DNA from: Channallabes apus
Taxonomy: Eukaryota > Chordata > Actinopteri > Siluriformes > Clariidae
Direction of reading: 5' to 3'
NCBI GenBank assembly: GCA_030522415.1
Contig: CM060113.1
Location: 17,879,651 to 17,943,650 of the forward strand
DNA: 64,000 nt
Shown here: positions 9,690 through 20,249 of the stretch, in pieces
Layout: every line of letters starts with the position of its first letter
Numbering within the stretch: position 1 is the first letter of the stretch
Position numbers and translations under genes: made by a program
Notes under the pieces: model-generated
What the model was told of the DNA's origin: nothing
What the model saw: only the letters and a program-made list of their open reading frames with translations
Database searches by the model: none

Positions 9690-11014
9690 CTAAAAAAAAC
9701 ATGAAAATTATATGAACAGTTCTAGTAGGTAAATATTATACAAGGCAATCTTATTTATATTCCACATTGTAACTACTTGTGTGAAGCGATTCAAGTTGAT
9801 TTGCAAAATGCTAAATAAAATATATCATGTTTATATTGTATTATAGATTAGCATTTTAAATTTGTTTCATAATTAATTATTAGATTTTATTTCATTTAAA
9901 CATTTGAATAACAACTAAACAATTTAGCTTTGGTCATGATCATTTTCTCCATAATAATATTCTAATTAATCATACAAAACTGAACCTGAGTATTCCAAAA
10001 CATGACTCTTTCTGTTCCTCTTCATATGATTGTAACTATTTGTAAACATAAAAGCATTACTTAGAACTAAATGTCATTACCTTTATTCTTTCAAGGATTC
10101 GACATATTTTGTGTGTTTTTGGATCCGAACCATTGCAAACCAAGTTTAGTTTACGTAGTCCATCTTCAATAACCTGATCAGGGCAGTTCTTTTAAAAATG
10201 TGGAAAAAATATTTTAGGGTGTAATATGTATAACCACTGCATTTTAATTATAGTCTAATATCATAAAATAAAATATATTGTATATTATATATTTTATAGA
10301 CAAAAGAGCACTTACCATTGTTTGGGAAATGTGAAGACACTGGCATTCAGATTCCTATAGTCAAAAAAAAAAAAGAGTAAATATCCGTAACTCTAGACTT
10401 CCAAGCCATTTGAACACACAATAGACTAAATATTGATTGTGACTATCATGACATGCCCCACAAGTTATTTCAAGGACACAAGGACAGTCACAATGTAGAA
10501 GCTAAATTAAAACTGACTCAAAGCCTTGCATTCAACAAATTACTTTGTGTTTTTCTCCAATAGGAATTAGATGCACAAAATGCATGACATTACAAAGAAT
10601 ATGATCGGAAGGAAGTCACTGCAATGCATGAGTGTGATACTTATCTACTATCAGATAAGAGCTGTTCGAAAAGCTATAATAATGCATTGGCTCAGCTTTT
10701 CAAATCAAACAAAAATATGTTGAAATTTATTATTATTTTTTTTTATTGAAACATTTCATTTTGTCAGATTTAGAGATTGTACTTACCTTCGCCTCTTGGC
10801 AGTTAATTGGACAGTGCTATTAAGGACAAATGCAATAAAATGTTAAGCTTGTTTAACTTTTGACACGAATAATATGCAATAATAAAGCAAGTGTGTGACT
10901 TACCCGGTATGATTTTTCAAGGTCTTGAAAGTCTATGTCAAACTCTGTTAGTGGAAAAAAGTGACAATATGCAATCAATGACAACAGAAAGGTAAAGCCT
11001 AAAACAGCTTTCAT
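9576..11014 (-). CDS. il9: IL-9-like short-chain four-helix cytokine, five exons
   Basis: A complete small secreted protein assembled from five exons with GT-AG borders, all phase 0: 11014-10904, 10816-10787, 10354-10316, 10188-10081 and 9689-9576, for 133 residues. Exon 1 encodes a hydrophobic signal peptide (MKAVLGFTFLLSLIAYC). Exons 2 and 3 are only 30 and 39 nt and carry the cysteine cluster HCPINCQEAK then ECQCLHISQTM. Exon 4 opens with NCPDQVIEDGLRKLNLVC and also holds KICRILERIK. Exon 5 has KPKLCGTPG followed by the amphipathic helix NIWNYLRTVNQKF. Mammalian IL-9 has the same plan: tiny middle exons, a dense cysteine cluster, then helices, near 144 residues. Human IL9 is on 5q31, as is SIL1. 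The family is inferred from structure and motif; another common-gamma-chain cytokine remains possible. The symbol is tentative. Confidence 0.65.
10081..10188 (-). CDS. il9: IL-9-like exon 4
   Basis: A 108-nt exon between TTTTTAAAAG and GTAATG, phase 0. It encodes NCPDQVIEDGLRKLNLVC, then NGSDPKTHKICRILERIK. An N-glycosylation sequon, NGS, is present. Confidence 0.65.
10316..10354 (-). CDS. il9: IL-9-like exon 3 (39 nt)
   Basis: Preceded by ACTATAG and followed by GTAAG. It encodes ESECQCLHISQTM, phase 0. The C-x-C-L pattern resembles the cysteine motif of IL-9 (S-C-L-C-L-G-I) and is followed by a cysteine at the start of the next exon, as in IL-9. Confidence 0.65.
10787..10816 (-). CDS. il9: IL-9-like exon 2 (30 nt)
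   Basis: Preceded by TTAATAG and followed by GTAAGT. It encodes HCPINCQEAK, phase 0 on both sides. It was too short to be found as an open frame; the matching phases with exons 1 and 3 support it. Confidence 0.65.
10904..11014 (-). CDS. il9: IL-9-like exon 1 (signal peptide and start of helix A)
   Basis: Begins at the ATG at 11014-11012 and ends at the donor CGG|GTAAGT. It encodes 37 residues: signal peptide, then FPLTEFDIDFQDLEKSYR. The frame is open upstream to 11101, but that part overlaps the TATA-like box and is taken as promoter and 5' UTR; the ATG at 11014 is the one followed directly by a signal peptide. Confidence 0.7.
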
Positions 11015-11073
11015 TGTTCCTTCAGTGGCTCGAGTTCTATTGATCCTGTGTTTTAGGGTGGCAGTGAGGCAGC

Positions 11074-11080
11074 TTTTAAA
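11074..11080 (-). promoter_or_regulatory. TATA-like box of the cytokine gene
   Basis: Minus strand reads TTTAAAA 60 bases before the ATG. A transcript start 25-30 bases downstream would give a 5' UTR of about 35 bases. Confidence 0.45.
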
Positions 11081-11107
11081 TCTTCCAAATAGAAATTCCA
11101 TGGGAGA

Positions 11108-11117
11108 GGGAAATTCC
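11108..11117 (-). promoter_or_regulatory. Kappa-B-type site upstream of the cytokine gene
   Basis: GGGAAATTCC matches the NF-kappa-B consensus GGGRNWYYCC in full and lies about 30 bases upstream of the TATA-like box. This is the position seen in many inducible cytokine promoters. A ten-base match alone can arise by chance. Confidence 0.45.
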
Positions 11118-11119
11118 TT

Positions 11120-12465
11120 TTACTGTTTATTGAACTATAGTTATGTCTCATAATATACCCACAAAAAAGGTAGTTTTTTACCCAAGTGGTAAGGAAAGCT
11201 TTTACAATGCTATTTACACCCAAGTTAACCACTTATCTTATTATTATCTTCTACCTTGAATCACCCAACTGCGATGTCAGCTGCATCATAATGATGCTAT
11301 TATTTCCACATCTCCAATGGGGATCTATTTGACATTTCATGTATTACTGTATGTTTACAATGAATCAGCACTTTGGTGAATGAATAATTACTTGAAGGAA
11401 AGGTTTTGCACGGAACCCCAGTCAGATTAAGCCAATCAGAATAAACTTCTGAATGATAAACTTCTTTCAAAGATCATTTGAATTTACCTTACCAGGGTTA
11501 AGGTTTTCTATCCAGGATAAAAGTCGTACTGAACATGAATGACTAAAAAAAAATATGAATTTAGTGTCTTTATATTACTACATTTTTATTTTTGTATAAA
11601 TAATGGATTTCTTTAATAATACAGCACTGCAAACTGTAAACATACAAAGACAAAATACAAGATTATAAAAGCTTATAGTCTTTCTTTTGATTATTTCAAA
11701 CTTAAAATGTTTTATTTTATTGGTAGACAATTCTTTCCATTTAAAAAAAAAAATCCCAATAATGCTATTATTAATAAAAATAAAAATATTGTATCTAGTT
11801 TACAAATGATTTTATCAGTAGTTGTCAGTAGTCTTAATATTATATTTAATAATAATATTAAATAAGTGGCTTGCATACAGTATAAAGACTGCTCAGCTGC
11901 TCAATTAACATAATACTTTTTAAAATAATTTATAATCCTCTTAACTTGTGCTTGAGATGTTCAAAATAGAAACATATTTCAGTTTAGTCATAGTATGTCA
12001 TATAGTGTATAACTATATTTGTAATAATATAACTATAATATATAACTATAGAAAGGTTTTCCTCAGGTTTATGTACATTAGCTTCAGTGGTCAGTTTATT
12101 TATAATGTAACCGTCTAAAATCTGTCAATTCTTTACACTAATGCCACACTGTGGTTCATGTATGCATAGTTCTAAAGATATCTTACATACCTGGAACCAT
12201 TTTGTGTAAGCTTACAGTTTAACCACATACTAGTAATGGATCAGTCTTGTTCCATATCTCTGGTTGGTATCTTTTTTCTAAGAAAGACAGGGAAAGTCCC
12301 TTGCTTTCGAAGTAGAATGGCTATTCAGTGGGATTTCTCTGTAATGACTAAGCAATGGAGATGCCCTGCATCAGGTGGCAGGTTCTAAATGTTTTTAGTT
12401 GTAGTTGCTATTGTTTGCCACAGAACAAAGAATCATAAGTGCATTTTTAATATGTATATATTTCA
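11120..12465. other. AT-rich intergenic stretch, no gene found
   Basis: No open frame with family resemblance and no clear transposon end seen. It is the upstream flank of the minus-strand cytokine gene, so further regulatory sites could lie here. Confidence 0.4.
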
Positions 12466-12469
12466 ACAA

Positions 12470-12532
12470 AGTGGTTCTTTGTCGAAAATTGTGAACTTTT
12501 ATAAAGTTCACAATTTTCAACAAAGAACCACT
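12470..12532. repeat. 63-bp near-perfect hairpin
   Basis: The arm 12470-12499 (AGTGGTTCTTTGTCGAAAAT, then TGTGAACTTT) pairs with 12503-12532 around a three-base loop TAT, with one mismatch in 30 pairs. It is too compact to be a usual MITE and could be a miRNA-like hairpin or two head-to-head copies of a short sequence. Confidence 0.8.
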
Positions 12533-12904
12533 CAAATAGTCTAAATAATTATTTATTAACATAAATCAGAATAACTGGTGTGGGTCAAAGATAGGAGGAA
12601 AAAACCTAAGATGCACAGAAAAGCATGTTTAGAATATAATTATGTAAGTAGTAATTTATCATAAAAATAAACAAACAAAAAAAATGGTGGTTCTGTGGGA
12701 AGCTTCTCACCTGCCATGGTCAAAGCCTGGTCACAGCCGATGACCAAAACCCAGCCACTGGATGGGCATCCTTATTGCTTGTGATAAAAAACAAAAACAA
12801 AATTGTGGGGTGGTGGAGGGGTTGCATTTAAAAGGGCATTAATTGTGCAGATCAGATGGCAAGAGCAATAACAATATTAAGTGCATTTATTGAACTCATA
12901 TCTA

Positions 12905-12916
12905 ATGATTAAAAAA

Positions 12917-12954
<38 letters not shown>
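12905..12954. repeat. (TAAA)n microsatellite
   Basis: About twelve tandem TAAA units. Confidence 0.95.
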
Positions 12955-12955
<1 letters not shown>

Positions 12956-13208
12956 GCATTTGAAAATGTCATAAAATATTTTATCAGGACAAAGTTTTTA
13001 GTTTTCCCCAGACTGATGAGAAGTAACAACTGACAAAACCTGAGTGCTTCAGGATACAAAACAGTTAAACAATCTGCTTTTATAGATGTTCCCACACTTC
13101 TTGATGATTAACTAATCTTCTGCATGTCATTAGTAAAAACCTGACTACTAAATACTCTCTTTGTGGAAGTTGATAGGGTGTTTTGACATCAAATTAGTGA
13201 GTATTAGT

Positions 13209-13212
<4 letters not shown>

Positions 13213-13258
<46 letters not shown>
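13213..13258. repeat. (TA)n microsatellite
   Basis: About 23 tandem TA units followed by a short GT run. Confidence 0.95.
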
Positions 13259-13260
<2 letters not shown>

Positions 13261-13769
13261 TATGTGTGTGTGTTTATAGTTGGTGTTGGTGTGCACCCCT
13301 CAACTACTATTTAAACCTAATTAATAAAAAAACATGCACGTCAAAACCACTGTTGAATGAACACGCTACAGAGTGTTAATTCACTCAGCGTATACATAGG
13401 TCCAGTTGGACTCAAATGAACTCTGAAATTGTTAAATTAACACTGGGGATTTTTCTATGTAGAACTGAAAGAGGGTGTACTTTTTTAACATGACTGTATG
13501 CTGTGTCTATCTATGTGCATTTTTCCAACCAAATTTGGGGAGAAAAACAATGATAGAAAAGATAAAACACACCTCAGTCTTGTTCATTATACCCACAACT
13601 GTCATTTGCACCTCCTCACACACTTCTCATTTCTCACTGTTGTGTTATACAGCTATGTTCATATGTATTTGAACATTCAGAAAGTTATAATTCTTCACTT
13701 GTGTTCCACAATATATTAGGGGACTAAATATATATTTATAGTTGTTTACATCCTTTTTTACTCATTAAT

Positions 13770-14185
13770 CTACACTCAGAACCCCGTAATGACAAACTTA
13801 AAACAGAATTTTATAAATTTTGCATATGAATTCAAAAAGAAAATCTGATGGACCCCATACAACCTTCCTGAGCTTGAGAGAATTTGCAACAAAAATGGCA
13901 GAAAATCCCCCAATCTAGGTGTTCACTTTGAATAGGCCATTCTAACACATGAATATGCTTTGATCTAAACCATTCCATTGTAGCTCTGGCTGTATGTTTA
14001 GGGTCATTGGCCTGCGGGAAGGTGAACTGGTCCCCAGTCAGATGTTTGCTGTGTCCCCGATCTGGCTTGTCGCAAACTGCAAACAGGACTTCTTATGACT
14101 TTTTTTCCAACAAAACAAACAGATTTGGTGAGTTGCCAACTAATAGTTGTCATGTGGCCAGATTCTCCTATTTGATAGAGAATGG
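13770..14185 (-). mobile_element. Tc1-like transposon relic, antisense
   Basis: CTACACTCAGAACCCCGTAA at 13771 and the segment 13940-14030 (taacacatgaatatgctttg, gggtcattggcctgcgggaag) match the complement of fish Tc1 transposase genes, where the reverse reads as the DNDPKH region. The coding frame is destroyed and the element merges with LINE sequence near 14190. Confidence 0.55.
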
Positions 14186-14189
14186 GCCT

Positions 14190-14760
14190 CTTGGTTGCTT
14201 CTCTCTCTTTTTTCCTAGTTGGGGATGTCACTGCTTGTCATCCCTTGGATGCGTGTGGTGACTGGGGACGGTTCCACTTTACCTTGAAGACAGTCCTGTC
14301 CTTCGCTGATGCAGACAGCTCTTATCTGAGAACTTGGGACTGCAGTCGCTCAATAGATTAGGAATGGAGTTTCCTACAGTCTACCTGGCCCTCCAATAAT
14401 GAACTGGACTCCATATCAACTGTCATACTGAACTTCCAGCTTCCTAACACATGTTATAACTGCAGATCAATCCCTGCTATCCATTATCACCCAAATTAGG
14501 ATGGGTTCCCAGTTGACTCTGAGTCCTCTCAAGGTTTCTTCCTATTACCATCTCAGGGAGTTTTTCCTTGCCACCGATGCCCTCGGCTTGCTCATCAGGG
14601 GCTATGTAATCATTTTGATTCATACACATTCACCTTTCATAAAAACTTTCACAAGTTTTGATTATGTAATCAAAATTTTGATTCTTCTTTTGATTATGTA
14701 AAGCTACTTTGTGACTATGACAATTTTCAAATGCTCTTTACAAATAAAAATAGAATAAAA
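14190..14760 (+). mobile_element. L2-like LINE 3' end
   Basis: The 3' UTR of the same LINE group as at 2241: AAGGTTTCTTCCTATTACCA, CTCAGGGAGTTTTTCCTTGC, then GATTATGTAAAGCTACTTTG and a tail of CTTTACAAATAAAAATAGAA. No reverse transcriptase reading is left. Confidence 0.75.
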
Positions 14761-15513
14761 TTGGTGCAGTGTTATTGCCTTTTAACCACTAACTTGATCC
14801 CACTGTTGAACTCCCCAAAATTTTGATTTTACAACAAAATGGCAGCATCTGCGCTAGTTTGCTGTATTCCAGGAATCAGGATGGCCAGACATAGCCGATA
14901 ATCTGCAGGTAGGGTATTAGGAAAGCAAAGGTTTACATAATTCTAAAATTCAGATGAAATACAGTATATATATTTTTAATATTGTCATATGCCTACAGTC
15001 TGAAGTCAAATACAGCTAGTGGAGCCATTGAATGTGTGGCATGTTGCATGATTTTCAGGGGCATATAAACATAACGGATACAGTCAAATCCTGAGTTGAA
15101 GTCAATAGGCACTTTCTTCCATCACTTGGTAAATGGTGTGCCTATTTTCTCAAAATTCAGCTTGTTCTTCTCAGCTTGTTTGCTCACAATATCTCTGTAG
15201 TCTGGATTAAATATCCTTCAGACTTGCTGATAATAGAGAAAAGTTTGGTGCAGTGTTCATTTTTGTATTTTTGACTGTCACCTTTATTTAAAATTGGTAC
15301 AGCAATGGCTTTTTCCACATTGACGGAATGGACTGCAGGAGAATGTGGAGTCGGTCTAGCAAGACATGGTGAGTTGTGTCTGAGGAGCACTTGATATTTT
15401 CACTTTCACTCAGTCTCTTGAGGGTGTGGAACAGGTTTTGATAGTACTGTCTGGATGACAGACCTCTCTATTCAGCCATATATAATATAATAACCATACT
15501 GTATAATATAATA
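14761..15513. other. No gene found
   Basis: Degenerate sequence with no recognisable coding region or transposon ends apart from AT-rich runs at 15478-15513 that become the target of the SINE. Confidence 0.4.
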
Positions 15514-15880
15514 GGCGGCACGGTGGTGTAGTGGTTAGCACAGTCGCCTTGCACCTCCAGGGTCCGGGTTCGATTCCTGGCCAGGCTCGATTCCCGTCTC
15601 TGTGTGCATGGAGTTTGCATGTTCTCCCTGTGCTTGGTGGGTTTCCTCCGGGTACTCCGGTTTCCTCCCACAGTCCAAAGACATGCAGGTTAGGCTAATT
15701 GGCGTTCCCAAATTGACCATAGTGTGTGAATGAGTGTGTGCGTGTGTGTGTGTGTGTGTGCGCTCTGCGATGGATTGGCACGCTGTCCAGGGTGTACCCT
15801 GCCTCGTGCCCTGAGTCTCCTGGGATAGGCTCCAGGTCCCCGCAACCCTAAATACAGGATAAAGCGGTACAGAAGATGAA
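15514..15880 (+). mobile_element. tRNA-derived SINE (mermaid/DANA-like), full length
   Basis: Starts GGCGGCACGGTGGTGTAGTG. Polymerase III boxes are visible: A box TAGTGGTTAGCA and B box GGTTCGATTCC. The body has TTTGCATGTTCTCCCTGTGC and TTTCCTCCGGGTACTCCGGT; the 3' end has ATGGATTGGCACGCTGTCCA and AAGCGGTACAGAAGATGAAT. An inner (GT)n run lies at 15735-15761. TATAATATAATA flanks both sides and is a likely target duplication. Other copies are at 37208 and, reversed and truncated, at 38257. Confidence 0.88.
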
Positions 15881-16195
15881 TATAATATAATATAGTATAA
15901 TATAATATAGCCATATAATATATAACCATATATAGTCAGACCTCTTTATTCCTGTATATAAATAAAGAAATAAACAAATAAATAATATATATTTTTAATG
16001 CTTTAGTGCACATTAATGTTGACAACATCAGTGTAAACAGTTGAATCTCTCATAGATAGCTTTCATATTTTACAAAATATACAAGTTTTCTAATAAAATA
16101 GAATAGAAGTGTATGAGGGCTTAAGTGTAAGTTATACAAGATAAGTTATGAGTGCTGAGTGAAGTTAGTCTTCATTTGTGTGAAAAATGAACAAT

Positions 16196-16222
16196 TCATT
16201 CATTCATTTTCTATACCGCTTA
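16196..16222 (-). mobile_element. SINE 3' tail fragment, antisense
   Basis: CATTCATTCATTTTCTATAC followed by CGCTTAA is the complement of the SINE tail seen at 15514-15880 and 38257-38405. Only the last 27 bases are present. Confidence 0.6.
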
Positions 16223-16425
16223 ATTACAATGAAATGTACAAATACAAACAGAACCATGTGCAATGTTCCAGAGGTGTGAAACATAAGCAATGTACAAATG
16301 TGGGCAAATGTGCAATGTGATGAGTAGTGTGTTACATACTGACTTAATGTGTTAGCAGAAATATAGGGAGAGTGCTTATTGTGTGACAGAATAACAGAAA
16401 CCAGATGATATTGTTTAGTCCTATA

Positions 16426-16663
16426 CAGTGGAACCTTGGGTTACGAACATAATTAGTTCTGGAAGCGGGTATTTCAAAACTCTTGTAAACCAAATTGAAT
16501 TTTCCCTTAAGAAATAAAGGAAACTCAAATTATCTGTTCCACAGAGCCCAAAAAATAATACAAAATATAAGGTAAAAATAAAACAAATTAATCTGCACTT
16601 TTCTTTTTAAAAAAGTAAAAATGAATCCTGACAGATAAGTGTTTCTGTTTGTGAGCACTGGCG

Positions 16664-16716
<53 letters not shown>

Positions 16717-17480
16717 AAGCTACAGTAAAGTAAGGAGCCCCTCCCTTCTCCCCCTTCTCGTCTTAGACAGTTACCCTTCCTCGACTTTTTTCACACACAT
16801 ACACACGCACACAACGGAAACTATTTTATCGGAAAAATAAACAAGAAATGTCTATAATGACACTCGATTGAGAGACACAAAAGTAAAAATAAAACAAATT
16901 AACCTGCACTTTACCTTTGAAAAGAATCACGACAGAGCAGTGTTTCTGTATAGAGCAGAGAGAAAGAGTGTGTGTGTGTCTGTGAAAGCGAAAGTAGGAG
17001 GGGTCTCTGTGTGTAGCAATGACGTGCGCACTCAGACACAAAGAGCAGGCTGATACAGAGAAAATGGATCTTTAACCTCTCTAATGAGACTTGCTTTTGC
17101 TTTACACATGCGCTGTACACACGCATACAGACACAAAATAAATATGTTTTATGCATACACACATGGTCACAATGTTATGGTAAACAGTACACGTGTACTA
17201 CATTTTATTTTGTGTCTGTATGCGTGTGTGTACAGCGCGCATGTAAAGTGAAAGCAAGTCTCAGAGAGATTATACCAATAAGAGACGCGCACTAAGACCC
17301 ACCAGGGGAGACGATTACCAACAATTCTGCAGCACAAGAGAAAGAACAATCGTTGGCTCAGTTGTGATCACGTGACGCTTGACGCATGCGTGATACATGA
17401 TACTCGGTACTCATAAACAAAGACTTGTTAGTTTTCCAAGTCAAAATGTATTCAAAAACTTTGCTAGTCTTGCGCTCTGT
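16426..17480. mobile_element. Non-autonomous DNA transposon, CAGTGGAACC family, copy 1
   Basis: Begins CAGTGGAACCTTGGGTTACG after a TA, the same terminus as the complete copy at 56455-57224. Inner parts shared with that copy include AAGAAATAAAGGAAACTC-type sequence, AAATTAACCTGCACTTTACC and CACACATGGTCACAATGTT. No transposase frame is present. The right end is decayed: the expected GGTTCCACTG is not found. Confidence 0.65.
16667..16714. repeat. (GT)n microsatellite
   Basis: About 24 tandem GT units inside the transposon at 16426. Confidence 0.95.
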
Positions 17481-17499
17481 ACACTCTGCATTTGCACTG

Positions 17500-18420
17500 T
17501 ATAGTGTTCTGGTTGAAATCTTGTATAGCCTGCGGGAGGAAGCTTCTCCTCAGTCTCTCTGTGTTGACCTTCAGGGAGTGGATGTGCTTTGGTATGGCTG
17601 AGGTCCTTTACTATTTTCCTGTCCTTGGTCCAGCACTATTTGCTGTAGATTGAGTGCAAGTCAGGCAGCTCAGTACGGATGATGCACTTAGCTGTGGAGC
17701 TTGTCTGTGCTATTCCCAAATCTGGTTGTGATGTTTCCCGTCAGGTTGCTCTCTATGGTGCAGGAGTAAAATTTTCTAAGCACCTTGAAGGGCAGTCTAA
17801 AGTCTCTCAAGTGTCTGAGGTGGTAGAGATGCTGCCACTGCCTTTTCACCACTGTGTTGATCTGACAGGACCATGACAGGTCCTGCAAGATGTGGGCAAC
17901 AAGTTACCAGAAGATCTTTACTCTCTGCACTGGGCTCTTGTTGATGATAGGGTACTGGTAGTTCTTATCCTGCTTTGTACTGAAGTCCAGTACAATCATG
18001 TAATGGACTCTGTAGTGGTCACACTACTGAGAAATATGTGTTCAATGAATTTAGTAGGTGGGCTCAGGACCAGTGTTGGGTGCAATGAGTAATCTAACGC
18101 ATTAGATCCGCCTAACTAAGTACTCAGACTCAAACAATATGCATGAGGAATCAGAAATGAGTTTTCATTATCTGCAGTGGAAAGTACCCTAAATAGTTAT
18201 CAGAAGGTAATGCTGTATTGAAACTGATTACATTACAAAATTACTGTCATTAAAAAGTAGTTACTTTAAAAAGTAACATCCCCCAACACTGCTCAGGACA
18301 CAACTCTGGGAGTCTTGAGTGCTGATGGTGAGGGAGGCTGAAGGAGGCTGGGATGGGCTAACAAAAAATTTAACCAGAGCATGGCCTTAGCCACTTTTCA
18401 CCTCTGACTTTAGCATGTGT
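17500..18420 (-). mobile_element. Non-LTR retrotransposon fragment, antisense, decayed
   Basis: Phrases such as GCGGGAGGAAGCTTCTCCTC, tgttgatctgacaggaccatg acaggtcc and ctgggctcttgttgatgatag are the complement of the C-terminal reverse transcriptase region of a fish LINE, in conserved order, but no frame is open. It is split by the MITE at 18071-18291, after which matching sequence resumes. Confidence 0.5.
18071..18291. mobile_element. hAT-type MITE, 221 bp, with 8-bp duplication
   Basis: Ends CAGTGTTGGG and CCCAACACTG, flanked by a perfect CTCAGGAC at 18063-18070 and 18292-18299. The element holds no coding sequence. The inner sequence near both ends (agtaatctaacgcattag; aaagtagttactttaaaaag) looks like the subterminal motifs of hAT elements. 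Confidence 0.9.
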
Positions 18421-18460
18421 GGCACACTGCGCAAACTCCCTTTTGGCTTGCTGCCGAAGA

Positions 18461-18492
18461 AGAAGAAGAAGAAGAAGAAAAAGAAGAGGAAT
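18461..18492. repeat. (GAA)n microsatellite
   Basis: Short purine-rich GAA tract. Confidence 0.85.
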
Positions 18493-18499
18493 AAGAAAG

Positions 18500-19770
18500 T
18501 GTACAGTATCTATGTATTTACTTTAATATGTAGACTCTAGTTTGGTTCCAACAAGTTAGACAGTAGCTAAAATGTAAAAGGTGACTGCATGCATGTACAC
18601 TTTTGCAGCATGCTATGGCCTAATAATTCTAAAATTAGACATAGAAAACTTTTAATAGCCCTTTGACTTGTTGTCATTGATTATAAAGGTTTAACTTTAA
18701 CTCAAGTTGAGAAGATTCTGTGCGCGGGGAAATATTGTAAAACGTACTCGTTTACCACTATGCAAATTTAGAGAGGATGCAGTTAACCATTCTGAGATAC
18801 CTAACATAGCATCTCTTGATTTTGCAGCCACGTCCTGTTTCCTCTGTGAGCAGAACAGCTTTATCAGCATACATTTATGTCTGCACTTCAGGACAAATAA
18901 ATGTATTGCATTAATATAAACACTGAACAGCTAGGGTCCTAATATTGAAGCTTAGGAGACTGTGATATTACCGTATACTTCAGAATAACTCTCCTAAGCA
19001 GATCCTTTTGACTGCAGTATACAAAAAGATTTTTTTTTACATAGAAGTATTTAATGTTTCAGTTGAACAGTTTACACAGCAAAATTCAATGGTTAATGGA
19101 ATTAAAAACTTTTTTTTTATCTAAAAATGCCCTTACAATATCATCCATATATTACTTTCATCTTAAGTTTCAAAAAAAGTTTTTGTAATAGTAGAAAGAT
19201 TATGCTTAAACCTAAATTGTGAAGATTAAAAAAAGTTATTTGAATTACCAGTTAGATGATCTACAGTACTCCATCTCCCAGCAATATTAGAAATAACAGC
19301 AACAATGTGTATGGTTGAGTAATTTGCAACATTATTAGGATCCTCTAGATCTCCTTGTTTTTGCTGTTGTGTTTTTTCTGCTTACATACACAAAAAGGTA
19401 TTCTTTTCCATCAAAGACAACATGGCTCCCAGGCCCATTCTCAAAAATGAAGTCAGCGTTTCTGCTTGGTTTTACTGAATGTTATTCCCACTGCATTAGT
19501 ACATCCTACCTGCTCTCATTTCCAAGTGAGCTCACAGAGTGGGAAGGCTACAGAGGGAAAAGTCAGTTACAAAGCCCCAGCATTATGCAGCCAGCCTACA
19601 GAAGGCACACGCTTGTTTTGTTTTTGTTTTTAATCAAAGGACATGGGCAGTCTTAGATGGCTTCAACCTTTCTTTCTTGAGGTTTGAGTAATCGTCCAGC
19701 ACTCTGGTACTGTTCCATTATTCAATATCATTGTGAGGTGTTCAGCCTAAGTGGTGAAGAGTATTTAATT
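18500..19770. other. No gene found
   Basis: Several short open frames, none with family resemblance, splice structure or conserved motif. Probably intergenic or very old repeat. Confidence 0.4.
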
Positions 19771-19774
19771 AAAT

Positions 19775-19845
19775 ACAATTTAATTTTATTTATATAGCAC
19801 TTTTAACAATGGACAATTATACAAAGCAGCTTTATCGAATATTTT
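19775..19845 (-). mobile_element. L2-like LINE tail, antisense
   Basis: TTTTATTTATATAGCACTTT, then aacaatggacaattatacaaag cagctt, is the complement of the LINE tail seen at 3460-3529 and 27325-27392. Confidence 0.6.
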
Positions 19846-19959
19846 TTTTTTAGTTATAGGGTTGTAGAGCTAAAATGAAGAGCAAGCTGGAGGTAATAGT
19901 GCCAAAGTGTCAGGGATAATCCCTGGAGCATTTTTATGTTTTGGACTTTTACTTTGACT

Positions 19960-20120
19960 TTGTCTTTCAATGTAGGAAAAGAACCTCCTCAAGATGGGTA
20001 ATGAATGGGTCTTTCAGCATGGCAATGACTCAAAACATACTTCCTAGGCAACAAAAGATGAACAAGAAGAAGCGTCATGGAGTGGCCTTGTTAGTCTCCA
20101 GACCTTAATCCTATTAGTAC
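19960..20120 (+). mobile_element. Tc1 transposase relic
   Basis: Read on the plus strand, 19990-20120 gives FQHGNDSKHTS then ATKDEQEEAS and WSGLVSLQTLIL. This is a decayed form of the Tc1 block from the second aspartate to the third acidic residue; the key DNDPKH reads GNDSKH. Confidence 0.5.
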
Positions 20121-20249
20121 TCAGTCATGTTTCACTTGGGGAACAAATTATTTTCCTCATTGAAATGATCAATTTATAACCTTTGTATCATGTGTTTTTT
20201 CTGGATTTTTGGTTGATATTATATTCTGTCCCTATTCTTTACAATACAC

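Noticed and set aside
10316..10354. CXC chemokine motif (ECQCL) on the minus strand
   Set aside because: The C-x-C lies in a 39-nt exon inside a five-exon gene and the later cysteines and helices do not follow the chemokine pattern; an IL-9-like cytokine explains the whole gene better.
11015..11101. Upstream in-frame extension of the cytokine exon 1
   Set aside because: It overlaps the TATA-like box and puts a non-hydrophobic stretch before the signal peptide.
13475..13719. Open frames of 65-73 codons
   Set aside because: Low-complexity AT-rich translation, no splice context or family resemblance.
15514..15600. tRNA gene suggested by A and B boxes
   Set aside because: The boxes belong to the head of a SINE; no cloverleaf is kept and the body and tail recur at 37208 and 38257.
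19369..19656. 95-codon open frame
   Set aside because: No recognisable domain, no neighbouring exon signals; likely chance.
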